IMG/VR virus record: IMGVR_UViG_3300042402_002333
Location: 1-50,491 of that record
Length of the DNA stretch: 50,491 bases
Strand: one strand, 5' to 3'
Source: a virus
The notes beneath the pieces are model-generated. The model did not search any database, was not told where the DNA came from, and saw nothing but the letters and a program-made list of their open reading frames with translations. This document shows positions 35,564 to 43,355 of the stretch, one piece after another. Position 1 is the stretch's first letter. Every line of letters starts with the position of its first letter. The translations under genes and the position numbers were made by a program.

Positions 35564-36580
35564 ATGACTAATCTATTCCGCAAGGCCGCAATCTTCACTG
35601 ACATACACTTTGGACTCAAATCCAACTCAACACTACACAATGAAGATTGTTTGGCCTTTGTAAAATGGGCCACTGCCAAGGCCAAGGCGGAAGGCTGCGA
35701 GACTGCTATGTTCTTAGGCGACTGGCACAACAACCGTGCCAGCCTAAACATTGTTACACTGAACTACAGCCTTCGATCACTGGAGCACCTAAATGCAAAT
35801 TTTGACCGCGTTTACTTTATTCCTGGCAATCACGATCTTTATTACCGCGATAAGAGGGATATCCAAAGCGTTGAATGGGCAAAGCATCTCTCTAATGTAC
35901 ATATTTGTAATGATTGGTTCAGCAGTGGCGACGTTGTTATTGCACCTTGGCTATGCGGTGATGACCACAAGCGTATTCCAAAACTGACCGGCAAGTACAT
36001 GTTCGGGCACTTTGAACTGCCTGGCTACTTGATGAATGCCATGGTAGAAATGCCCGACCATGGTGAGGTGCGTAGAGAAGACTTTGAGAATTTTGAACAT
36101 GTATTCACCGGACACTTTCACAAGCGACAGACTAAGAAAAATATTACCTACATCGGTAATGCGTTCCCTCACAATTATGCAGATGCTGGTGACGACGAAC
36201 GAGGACTTACTGTACTGGAATGGGGAGCAGCGCCTGCGTTTCATGCTTGGCCTGCTCAACCCACGTACAGGGTTTACGGACTTGCAAACCTTATTGATAA
36301 CGCTCCATCGCTTCTCAAGCCCAAGATGCATGTGCGTGTTGGACTAGACATTGAGATTTCATACGAAGAAGCCAACTTCATCAAAGAAACATTTGTAAAA
36401 GACTACAATCTGCGTGAGATGAGTCTGATACCAAATAAGAATTCAGATGTAGACACAGACATGGCTCCTGGCGAAATCAAGTTTGAATCAGTAGATCAAA
36501 TTGTTACAGACCAACTCACTAACATTGAATCAGAATTCTACGACAACAAGTTACTATTGAAGATTTATCAAAACTTATGA
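35564..36580 (+). CDS. gp47: Recombination endonuclease subunit gp47 (Mre11/SbcD-like)
   Basis: The 338-residue protein has the metallophosphatase motifs in order: IFTDIHFG at the start, FLGDWHNNRASLN near residue 52, IPGNHDLYYRD near residue 88, and later FGHFELPG and FTGHFHKRQTKK. The Asp, His and Asn residues of DIH, GDWH, GNHD and GHFH coordinate two Mn ions of the nuclease active site. Length equals T4 gp47 (339). Together with gp46 it forms the nuclease that makes 3' single strands for recombination-dependent replication and degrades host DNA. Its stop overlaps the start of a radical SAM gene (ATGA), which separates it from gp46, an insertion not present in T4. Confidence 0.93.
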   Translation: MTNLFRKAAIFTDIHFGLKSNSTLHNEDCLAFVKWATAKAKAEGCETAMFLGDWHNNRASLNIVTLNYSLRSLEHLNANFDRVYFIPGNHDLYYRDKRDIQSVEWAKHLSNVHICNDWFSSGDVVIAPWLCGDDHKRIPKLTGKYMFGHFELPGYLMNAMVEMPDHGEVRREDFENFEHVFTGHFHKRQTKKNITYIGNAFPHNYADAGDDERGLTVLEWGAAPAFHAWPAQPTYRVYGLANLIDNAPSLLKPKMHVRVGLDIEISYEEANFIKETFVKDYNLREMSLIPNKNSDVDTDMAPGEIKFESVDQIVTDQLTNIESEFYDNKLLLKIYQNL

Positions 36581-37461
36581 TTGTTAGAGAAAGCATTAAA
36601 TATTTACAAGTAGAAAATACCACTAAGTGCAATGCTTGGTGTCCTGGATGTTCAAGGAACAACGACGGATACGGATTAAGTAATTTTGTAATTGAAGATT
36701 TGACTACTACTCGGCTTCAAGAAGTATTAGAAGAATATCAAAATCTTGAAGTGATACAATTTTGTGGTACCTATGGTGACACTATAGCTGCCAGTAATGT
36801 TCTTGAACAAATTACATTGGCTAAAAATTATGCCAAAAAAATACAAATTCACACGCACGGCGGTATTAGAAATACCGAATGGTGGCATAATTTTGCTGTG
36901 CTGCTGAGCGACATCGAGCATGATGTTTGGTTTGCATTAGATGGTCTCAAAGGCGTACACGAGATATACAGGCAAGGTACCAATTTTGATAAAACAATTG
37001 CCAATGCACAAGCATTCATCAATGCCGGAGGATATGCAACCTGGCAATTTATTCCGTGGGCACACAACGAACATCAGATCATGCAATGCATAAAAATGAG
37101 CCAGGATTTAAAATTCAAAAAGTTTAAATTTGTAAAAAGTGTTAGAAAACAGTTTCAGGGTCGCCATTGGCAGACTGGCGAACCCATTGAATTCAAAGCG
37201 TGGAAAAACGATTATAGTTTTAATACCTACGAAACAATACCAATTAGAAATCAAGTGTTAAAAAAAGATTGTAGACATCTGTCAGATCCAAGTTTGTATC
37301 TTAATGCCACTGGAAACATATCAGTGTGTTGCTGGTTTAACAATTATCGTCAAAGTGCAGAGTTTGAGTTACTTCCAGATATAGAATCTGAATTGAGCGT
37401 GGCTCCTTTACAAACTTGTTTACAATCATGCGGTAGCTATGCTATAATAGATAATATATGA
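36577..37461 (+). CDS. Radical SAM/SPASM protein 1 of the gp47-gp46 operon
   Basis: The 294-residue protein has the cluster motif C18-x3-C22-x2-C25 (KCNAWCPGC). The GGE position is replaced by FCGTYGDT, the variant CGxxGD(P/T) shared by the two radical SAM proteins downstream. A WW pair (NTEWWHNF), FALDGLKGVHEIYR and a HNEHQI motif follow, all conserved in the paralogues. The SPASM-like tail has C, then YLNATGNISVCCW, and finally CLQSC. It overlaps gp47 and gp46 by ATGA at both ends, so it is expressed with the recombination proteins. Its codons look more AT-rich than those of gp47 and gp46, which suggests later acquisition. The substrate is unknown; the SPASM family mostly modifies peptides and proteins. 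Confidence 0.85.
   Translation: MIVRESIKYLQVENTTKCNAWCPGCSRNNDGYGLSNFVIEDLTTTRLQEVLEEYQNLEVIQFCGTYGDTIAASNVLEQITLAKNYAKKIQIHTHGGIRNTEWWHNFAVLLSDIEHDVWFALDGLKGVHEIYRQGTNFDKTIANAQAFINAGGYATWQFIPWAHNEHQIMQCIKMSQDLKFKKFKFVKSVRKQFQGRHWQTGEPIEFKAWKNDYSFNTYETIPIRNQVLKKDCRHLSDPSLYLNATGNISVCCWFNNYRQSAEFELLPDIESELSVAPLQTCLQSCGSYAIIDNI
37419..37457 (+). promoter_or_regulatory. Possible internal promoter before gp46
   Basis: TTTACA (37419-37424) and TATAAT (37443-37448), 18 bases apart, lie in the 3' end of the radical SAM gene. The -10 box ends nine bases before the gp46 ATG, and no Shine-Dalgarno is present. It may give extra gp46 transcript, though ATGA coupling alone could explain translation. Confidence 0.4.
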
Positions 37462-39539
37462 TCCAAATACGAAATCTCACTGTTAAAAACTTTATGAGTG
37501 TGGGTGCTGCCACACAGGCCATTGACTTTGATCGCAATGATCTTACATTAGTACTGGGTGAAAACTTAGACCTAGGTGGCGATGGTAGCCGTAATGGCAC
37601 AGGTAAGACCACAATCATCAATGCGCTAAGTTATGCATTGTATGGCCAAGCACTGTCAAACATCCGCAAAGACAACTTAGTAAACAAGACCAATGCCAAA
37701 CACATGTTGGTCAGTTTAGACTTTCACATCAACGGCACAGACTACAAAATTGAGCGTGGTCGCAAACCCAATGTTCTCAAGTTCTATGTGAACAACGAAC
37801 ACAAGGCCGCAGAGGACGAAGCACAAGGAGATTCAAGAGAAACACAAGATGCCATAGAACGTATTATTGGCATGAGCCACGACATGTTCAAACATGTGCT
37901 GGCATTGAACACCTACACCGAACCGTTCCTAAGTTTGAAGGCCAATGACCAACGCACTATCATTGAACAGTTGTTGGGCATTACTTTATTGAGTGAGCGA
38001 GCAGATCGTATCAAAGAACTCAATAGACAGACTAAAGATGCCATCCAGTCTGAAGAGTTTAGAATTCGTGCTGTGCAAGAAGCCAACAAGCGCATTGAAG
38101 AACAGATTGAAAGTCTAAAGCGTAGACAAGTGCTTTGGCAAAAGAAGTATGACAGTGACGTGGCTTATCTAGTTGGTCAGTATAACGATCTGGCAAAGAT
38201 TGATATTGAACTAGAACTGTTGGCTCACAAAGATCTAGCTGTGTGGTCTGCAAGAAAACAACAACAAGATGCATATACTGCTCTTGTTGGTCGGCAAACT
38301 GCTTGGAAACAAAAACAAAACAAAGACATTGGTGAGTTAGAATCAACCTACAACCAACTCAGCCACATTAACATTGCAGCAGAACTGCAAGCACACACAG
38401 ACTTGGCTGCTTACACTCAAAAAGCCAAAGACATTGTGGATCTTGAAAAATACATTGCTAGATGTGGTGCAGATGAAGCCAAAGAACAAAAAGTAATTGA
38501 TAAGTTAAAAGCCGAAATTGAAGAATTAAAAGATCACAAGTGCTATGCGTGTGGACAAGACTTCCACGATACCAATCACGAAACAGTATTGGCTGCTAAA
38601 GAGAAAGCCTTGCAAGAGGCAGCGTTACAAGCTCTATCCACAAATACACAGTGGATTGAGAACACTGATGCACTGCAAGCATTAGGCAAGTTGGGTACCA
38701 AACCTACAACATATTATGCAACAGAAACAGAAGCAATTCGACATTCTAGTGAGTTGGAAAACATTCAACACAAGATTGATGCCAAACGTGCAGAAACAGA
38801 TCCCTATGCTGAACAGTTGGCAGAACACACACCTGTAGAAGTTGGCGCACAACCTGTTACGCATTATGATACTGAAACACAAGCAATTGATCATCGCAGT
38901 CGAATGAATACAATGCTAACACAGATCAATAGCAAAGCACTAGAGACCGATCCGTATACAGAACAAATTACCGAAATGCAACAACAGGCCCTACAGATAG
39001 TGAGTTATGATCATTTAAACGAACTCACAAGAGTACAAGATCATCAAGACTTCTTGTTAAAACTGTTGACCTCAAAAGACTCGTTTGTGCGTAAGAAGAT
39101 TATTGAGCAAAATTTGAGCTATTTGAATCAACGTCTCACACACTACTTGGATAGAATTGGCTTGCCACACACAGTAAAATTCATGAACGATCTAAGTGTG
39201 AGCATTGAGGAACTGGGTCGTGAACTGGACTTTGACAACCTGAGTCGCGGTGAACGCAATCGCCTGATCCTTAGCATGAGTTGGGCATTCCGTGATGTGT
39301 GGGAAAGTTTGTACTCGCCAATCAACTTGTTGTTTATTGACGAGATGATTGACAACGGCTTGGACACACAAGGTGTAGAGAATGCCTTAGGCTTGCTGAA
39401 GAAGATGAGTCGTGAACGTCACAAGTCAATTTGGCTTGTGAGTCACAGAGACGAACTAACCAGCAGGGTAGAAAACATTCTCAAGGTCATCAAAGAGAAT
39501 GGCTTTACCAGTTACAACACGGATGTAGAAATTGCGTAA
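37458..39539 (+). CDS. gp46: Recombination endonuclease subunit gp46 (Rad50/SbcC-like ATPase)
   Basis: The 693-residue protein has the Walker A motif around residues 43-52 (GSRNGTGKTT), a zinc hook KCYACGQ near residue 360 at the tip of a long coiled coil, the ABC signature LSRGERNRLILS near residue 594, and Walker B LLFIDEMIDNGLD shortly after, followed by a WLVSHRDE switch. T4 gp46 has 560 residues; the extra length is in the coiled coil, which shows internal duplication: a YYATETEAIRHSSELENIQH unit is repeated as HYDTETQAIDHRSRMNTMLT, each followed by an ETDPY.EQ element. With gp47 it resects DNA ends. The start overlaps the upstream stop (ATGA) and its stop overlaps a TTG-started radical SAM gene. 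Confidence 0.94.
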   Translation: MIQIRNLTVKNFMSVGAATQAIDFDRNDLTLVLGENLDLGGDGSRNGTGKTTIINALSYALYGQALSNIRKDNLVNKTNAKHMLVSLDFHINGTDYKIERGRKPNVLKFYVNNEHKAAEDEAQGDSRETQDAIERIIGMSHDMFKHVLALNTYTEPFLSLKANDQRTIIEQLLGITLLSERADRIKELNRQTKDAIQSEEFRIRAVQEANKRIEEQIESLKRRQVLWQKKYDSDVAYLVGQYNDLAKIDIELELLAHKDLAVWSARKQQQDAYTALVGRQTAWKQKQNKDIGELESTYNQLSHINIAAELQAHTDLAAYTQKAKDIVDLEKYIARCGADEAKEQKVIDKLKAEIEELKDHKCYACGQDFHDTNHETVLAAKEKALQEAALQALSTNTQWIENTDALQALGKLGTKPTTYYATETEAIRHSSELENIQHKIDAKRAETDPYAEQLAEHTPVEVGAQPVTHYDTETQAIDHRSRMNTMLTQINSKALETDPYTEQITEMQQQALQIVSYDHLNELTRVQDHQDFLLKLLTSKDSFVRKKIIEQNLSYLNQRLTHYLDRIGLPHTVKFMNDLSVSIEELGRELDFDNLSRGERNRLILSMSWAFRDVWESLYSPINLLFIDEMIDNGLDTQGVENALGLLKKMSRERHKSIWLVSHRDELTSRVENILKVIKENGFTSYNTDVEIA

Positions 39540-40383
39540 GATCAAAGTATTACATCTTGAACCCACTGATGTGTGTCAAGCCGCATGTCCAGCATGTGCT
39601 AGAGAGACTGACTCAAAGTTTCGCAAGGATCAAAAACATCATTTGACCATTGGGCATATACAACGGCACTTTTCAGATCGCAGAATCAAGAGCTTAGATA
39701 AAGTGTTCATGTGCGGCAACTACGGAGATCCAGCCGCAGGTGCCTATACTGGTGACATGTACAAATGGTTTAGACAGCTAAACCCCACAATCACACTAGG
39801 CATGAATACCAACGGTGCCATACAAAACACTTTCTGGTGGCACGAAATTGGACGCTTGTTCAATCAACCTCAGGACTATGTGGTATTCAGCATTGATGGC
39901 CTAGAAGATACCAATGGCGTGTATAGAAAAGGTGTGAGCTGGACCAAGCTCATGCAAAATGCGCAGGCATTTATTGAAGCAGGCGGTTCGGCACACTGGG
40001 ACATGTTGATCTATCAACACAACGAACACCAAGTTGACGAGTGTGAGCAGCTGGCTCGAAACATGGGTTTTAAATGGTTTCGGGCCAAAGTCAGCAAACG
40101 ATCATTGATTGGCAGATTAGAGTGGCCAAGAAACTATCAGGCACAATCATTTGATGGTGTCATAAAGTGTCATGCACAGCAAGAAAAAAGTGCTTATATA
40201 GATGCCCGAGGCAATCTCGGCCCTTGCTGTTGGATAGGTGCCACACAAACAGATTTTGTTAGCACTGATTCTGTGGTAGACTTTTATCCAAAGAAACACG
40301 CAACTTGTGTTGCAACTTGCTCAACAGATCAATCGCAAACAGCATTTTCAAATCAGTGGCGCAAAGAAATTCAGTTATGTTAG
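39532..40383 (+). CDS. Radical SAM/SPASM protein 2 (TTG start)
   Basis: The 283-residue protein has the cluster motif C15-x3-C19-x2-C22 (VCQAACPAC), then FMCGNYGDP in place of GGEP, MNTNGAIQNTFWWHEI, FSIDGLEDTNGVYR and QHNEHQVDEC. The tail is KCHAQ, then YIDARGNLGPCCW and CVATC, the SPASM auxiliary-cluster pattern. It starts at TTG 39532, eight bases inside gp46, and ends seven bases after the next start. It is closely related in motif order to proteins 1 and 3, so the three are probably paralogues rather than separate acquisitions. The substrate is not known. A small peptide substrate would be expected by analogy with RiPP maturases, but I see no convincing short precursor gene beside it. 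Confidence 0.85.
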   Translation: MRKIKVLHLEPTDVCQAACPACARETDSKFRKDQKHHLTIGHIQRHFSDRRIKSLDKVFMCGNYGDPAAGAYTGDMYKWFRQLNPTITLGMNTNGAIQNTFWWHEIGRLFNQPQDYVVFSIDGLEDTNGVYRKGVSWTKLMQNAQAFIEAGGSAHWDMLIYQHNEHQVDECEQLARNMGFKWFRAKVSKRSLIGRLEWPRNYQAQSFDGVIKCHAQQEKSAYIDARGNLGPCCWIGATQTDFVSTDSVVDFYPKKHATCVATCSTDQSQTAFSNQWRKEIQLC

Positions 40384-41387
40384 CAACTTGGCATTTTCAC
40401 ATTGAGATTTCCAGCAAGTGTACCTTGCGGTGTCCTCGGTGTGCCCGCCAAGAAGTACCTGATGGACTTGTAAACACAGAACTAGACTTAGAATTTTTCA
40501 AACGCAACTTCACTCCAGAGTTTGTGAAAGCCAATGTAGAGAAGATTACATTCTGTGGCGATGATGGTGATCCTATCTATGCACATGATTTGATTGCAGT
40601 AATTAGCTATCTTAAAAGTATAAAACCTGTTGAAATTGTCATTGTTACCAATGGATCACACAAAAAATTAACTTGGTGGACTCAATTGGGTACTTTGTTG
40701 GACTCAAATGATAGTGTTCACTTTAGTATAGATGGATACGACAACGCCAGCAATAACTTGTATCGAGTAAACAGCGATTATGACAGCATCATTGACGGTT
40801 TACAAACATTGCGTAGCATGAGTGATTGCCAAATTGTGTGGGCTGCTATTGCATTCAAGTTCAACGAACATCACATAGACACAATGAAAAAAGTTGCCAA
40901 AAAACTTGGCGTAGACAGATTTCAATTGACCAAGAGCACAAAGTTTGGCAGTGTGTATCCATCGTATGGGGTTGACGATCCACTTGAACCCAGCGTAAAA
41001 TTTGTCAGCAGTTCACATCGCTTTGAACGTGAAGTTACTGCATTAACAGAAACAAGTGAATGGACTAAAATTCCACTCACAAACAATCGACTATTCAATC
41101 AAACTAAAAGTCGTAACGGTATTACTCCGTTATGCGAGATAGGCAACAAAGGATTGTACATTGATGCTCGCGGCAGGCTATTCCCTTGCTGTTGGGTAGC
41201 CAACAGATACAATCACAATTTAGACTGGCAGCAATTAGCAAACAACTTTGATCTAAAAACAAAAACATTAACAGACGTATTGGCAGATAGTTTTTGGGCT
41301 AACGAGTTCCAAACTTTCAAGTGGCAAGAATGTCAAACCAAATGCTCTAGTGCATTGGTTGACGAAAAATACGCTACTTCTTGGTAA
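40377..41387 (+). CDS. Radical SAM/SPASM protein 3
   Basis: The best start is the ATG at 40377 (MLATWHFHIEIS), which gives 336 residues; the longer reading from 40305 adds residues that lie in the previous gene. It has C15-x3-C19-x2-C22 (KCTLRCPRC), FCGDDGDPIY, a TNGSHKKLTWW segment, FSIDGYDNASNNLYR and a NEHHID element. The tail holds LCEIGNKGLYIDARGRLFPC followed by another C and W, then ECQTKC. Compared with the other two it has about 50 extra residues before the SPASM cysteines (KFGSVYPSYGVDDPLEPS). It is the last coupled gene of the operon and looks more AT-rich than gp46. The reaction is unknown. Confidence 0.85.
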   Translation: MLATWHFHIEISSKCTLRCPRCARQEVPDGLVNTELDLEFFKRNFTPEFVKANVEKITFCGDDGDPIYAHDLIAVISYLKSIKPVEIVIVTNGSHKKLTWWTQLGTLLDSNDSVHFSIDGYDNASNNLYRVNSDYDSIIDGLQTLRSMSDCQIVWAAIAFKFNEHHIDTMKKVAKKLGVDRFQLTKSTKFGSVYPSYGVDDPLEPSVKFVSSSHRFEREVTALTETSEWTKIPLTNNRLFNQTKSRNGITPLCEIGNKGLYIDARGRLFPCCWVANRYNHNLDWQQLANNFDLKTKTLTDVLADSFWANEFQTFKWQECQTKCSSALVDEKYATSW

Positions 41388-41421
41388 GAGGACTAACTAT
41401 AGCACATAATCAAAATCACAC

Positions 41422-41850
41422 ATGACATGGCTTTATCAAGATACCCCAATTGAGACACTGCCCGAAGAATGTGTAGGTTTTGTTTATCTAATTACAAATA
41501 ATCTATCTGGGCGCAAGTACATAGGCAAAAAACTCGCAAAATTTAGCAAGACAACTTATAAAACTGTAACACAAAAGAACGGCACAAAGAAGCGGAAGAA
41601 GATACGATCAAAGATCGATTCAGATTGGAGAGAGTACTATGGGTCAAGCCCAGAATTAACCGCAGACGTAATCACTTTAGGCACCGAAAACTTTACCAGA
41701 GAAATACTTTACTATTGTAAATCAAAATCAGAATGTTCTTACATTGAAGCAAGAGAACAGTTCACAAGAAAAGTATTAGAATCAACAGATTATTATAACG
41801 GCCATATTCAAGTTCGTGTGCATGGCTCACACATCATAAACAAACTTTAA
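41422..41850 (+). CDS. GIY-YIG family nuclease
   Basis: The 142-residue protein has the GIY-YIG core in GFVYLITNNLSGRKYIGKK (residues 19-37; FVY at 20-22, YIG at 33-35), a basic linker, DWREYYGSSPEL with the likely catalytic Arg, and a later SYIEAREQF with the expected catalytic Glu. Similar free-standing proteins occur in T4-like phages of aquatic bacteria. It cuts DNA, with roles possible in recombination, host DNA breakdown or homing. It follows the radical SAM gene after 34 bases that hold a weak TTGGTA/CATAAT promoter. Directly after its stop begins the 390-base ORF-free structured segment, which could make it a homing-type nuclease linked to an RNA element. Confidence 0.82.
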   Translation: MTWLYQDTPIETLPEECVGFVYLITNNLSGRKYIGKKLAKFSKTTYKTVTQKNGTKKRKKIRSKIDSDWREYYGSSPELTADVITLGTENFTREILYYCKSKSECSYIEAREQFTRKVLESTDYYNGHIQVRVHGSHIINKL

Positions 41851-42240
41851 TCACGACTCTGTGCTGAGTGTTTGACTCAGCCCCATTGAGGAACGGTGCA
41901 ATACCCGGTCTAGACTTGGGCGTCAAAGGCAACTGTTAACTTAAGGCAGCAAATGGTTTGGGCTCTGTGAAAAAGCAACCCATGCTCGTAGGATTTAGAT
42001 CTATTCTGGATTACTAGGGTTCCGTTGATATGTGAAGCTAGAGTAGGGGGTACCGGTCAACCGCCTCCGTGTGTGCAAACACAATCTCTTTAGAATAGAT
42101 GACTGCGGTCACTCAGATGATGCATTCAATTCACCGTGCATACGGTGAATTATGACCACAGTATCTAGATGATACTAAGTCAAAGAAACAGTTAGTTGTT
42201 GAGCGATAGCGAAAACAACAGACTTGCGTAGCAAGTCTTT
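41851..42240 (+). ncRNA. Candidate large structured RNA with terminator
   Basis: No ORF covers this segment on either strand, although the genome is otherwise packed. It can form many helices: CTGAGT/ACTCAG (41864-41880); AACCC/GGGTT (41977-42021); a nine-pair long-range helix ATCTATTCT (41999-42007) with AGAATAGAT (42092-42100); GGGGG/CCTCC (42046-42068) capped by CGG-TCAA-CCG; TGTGT-GCAA-ACACA with a GNRA-type loop (42070-42083); ACTGCGGTCA/TGACCACAGT (42102-42162, one mismatch) enclosing AATTCACCG/CGGTGAATT (42128-42151); AGTATC/GATACT (42160-42176); GTTGTT/AACAAC (42195-42219). It ends in the terminator at 42220-42240. The strand is taken from that terminator and from the upstream gene. 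I do not recognise tmRNA, RNase P or a group I core. Confidence 0.65.
42220..42240 (+). terminator. Terminator hairpin at the end of the structured RNA
   Basis: AGACTTGC and GCAAGTCT form an eight-pair stem with a three-base loop, followed by TT before the stop of the convergent gene. The short U-run makes it moderate, but it sits exactly between two convergent transcripts. Confidence 0.6.
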
Positions 42241-43021
42241 AAAGTAGTTGTTCTAATCTCTTAGAAAATTGTTCAACATAAAGATTATTAGATTGAATAC
42301 CTGGATGCATTTTGTCTTGGTTTACATCAATTCGTTGATTACGCATATTGTTATATAGATTCAACCAATGCTCTTGATTGATAGTACCTGCACTATCAAA
42401 ATTATTGTGCAGCTTATGATAGAGTTGAAAAACTTCATCATCATTTCTAGTGTTTGAGTTTAATAATTTTTGTGTATATTTGGTATATTGTCCTGGTAGA
42501 CAATCAGTTTTTTTTACAAAAAAATTGTGATCCCACGAACATAATCCATTAACAAAAAACACTTGTGTATTGGTAAGTTTACTAACTTTGAGTATGGTAT
42601 TCACATACTTAACTAAATTTAATATCTCATAACAGTCATGTGCTAAAGTAGTAAATCTATCTCTTATTTCATTGAGATAGTCACTAGAGTAATTGATACT
42701 ATGAGTGTTGATTGGTTGACACTGAGCTCTTGGAATAAACACTTGTCGTGTGGTATACAATTCAAACCCTAGTTCTAACTCGTACCTAGGGGTACTAGTC
42801 CATTCAACTATGGCATAGTCAACTGAATAATCAACTAGTGCTTGTATGGTGTCTTGAAAAATTCCTGCATTTGACCTTCCAGCTTGACTAACATTGATTT
42901 TGATAGTTTTTGAAAAAAATCTGTCATGCAGTTGATTGACCCAAAGTAAAGGTTCGTTTTTTCCTAATGCAAATCCTGTGCCGGCTGTGTATGAGCATCC
43001 AGCAAACACTGTGTGACTCAT
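42239..43021 (-). CDS. SGNH/GDSL hydrolase-like protein
   Basis: The 260-residue protein has the SGNH block I as FAGCSYTAGTGF (Ser in GCSYT replaces the GDS form), block II-like VSQAGRSNAGIF with the conserved Gly/Asn, and a block V-like QDKMHPGIQSNN near residue 243 containing the Asp and His of the triad. SGNH enzymes hydrolyse ester or acetyl groups on lipids or sugars; related phage proteins act on surface glycans or are of unknown use. The gene is AT-rich. Its ATG overlaps the previous stop (ATGA), tying it to the small-gene operon 42239-44287. The substrate is not known; an acetyl-esterase acting on host glycan is one possibility. Confidence 0.68.
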   Translation of the reverse strand: MSHTVFAGCSYTAGTGFALGKNEPLLWVNQLHDRFFSKTIKINVSQAGRSNAGIFQDTIQALVDYSVDYAIVEWTSTPRYELELGFELYTTRQVFIPRAQCQPINTHSINYSSDYLNEIRDRFTTLAHDCYEILNLVKYVNTILKVSKLTNTQVFFVNGLCSWDHNFFVKKTDCLPGQYTKYTQKLLNSNTRNDDEVFQLYHKLHNNFDSAGTINQEHWLNLYNNMRNQRIDVNQDKMHPGIQSNNLYVEQFSKRLEQLL

Positions 43022-43353
43022 AGATTCTGATCAGGCCAATCACGGAACAATGCATGTTGTATTGTGCCCGACACAAACTGATTGAATGACTTGTGTTTTT
43101 CTTCTAGTTCACCTTTGAGTGGTGCTACTCGTCGGAATGCCGAGTCTATCTGGCCCATGTCCTTAAACTCCATCAAGATCATCCATTCGGGCATGTCTGC
43201 AATTGAACGGAATCCCATCTTGCATCTTGTAATTCTGTATGTTTCCATCTTGCCTTCAGAAATCAAATGATCAAAGAAACTTTTCATTCCGTCGACCCAT
43301 TCTAGGTCTGATATGTCGCCTTCTTTGTCTGCCCAAATTGTATATAAATCCAT
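43018..43353 (-). CDS. DUF6614-like small protein
   Basis: The 111-residue protein starts MDLYTIWADKEGDISDLEWV and contains MKSFFDHLISEGKMETYRIT, PEWMILMEFKDMGQIDSAFR and RVAPLKGELEEKH. This agrees with my memory of DUF6614 proteins: YxIWxDxK near the start, an LxxG.(I/M)E.(W/Y)R(L/I)TR strand, and an AFRxVAxxxGE(V/L)E helix. The predicted fold is a dimeric alpha/beta barrel. DUF6614 is, as far as I recall, mainly a bacterial family (including Alphaproteobacteria), so this may be a captured host gene. The gene is packed between the SGNH-like and GNAT-like genes with two bases or a four-base overlap at each side. Function is unknown. Confidence 0.65.
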   Translation of the reverse strand: MDLYTIWADKEGDISDLEWVDGMKSFFDHLISEGKMETYRITRCKMGFRSIADMPEWMILMEFKDMGQIDSAFRRVAPLKGELEEKHKSFNQFVSGTIQHALFRDWPDQNL

Positions 43354-43355
43354 AG

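Noticed and set aside
40305-40376. Longer N-terminus of radical SAM protein 3
   Set aside because: The extra 24 residues lie inside the previous gene; the ATG at 40377 aligns with the start of protein 2.
36577-40383. QueE-type deazaguanine synthase among the radical SAM genes
   Set aside because: The cluster motifs fit C-x3-C-x2-C with a SPASM tail rather than a short QueE protein, and no queD, queC or folE neighbours are present.
41851-42240. tmRNA or tRNA cluster
   Set aside because: No ANDENYALAA-like tag, no CCA acceptor stem and no complete cloverleaf was found; the GGGGG/CCTCC hairpin only resembles a T-arm loosely.
41851-42240. Group I intron linked to the GIY-YIG gene
   Set aside because: I could not find a convincing P7/P3 core (GACUA with AAGAUAUAGUC-type pairing) and the flanks do not form a split gene. 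It remains a weak alternative.
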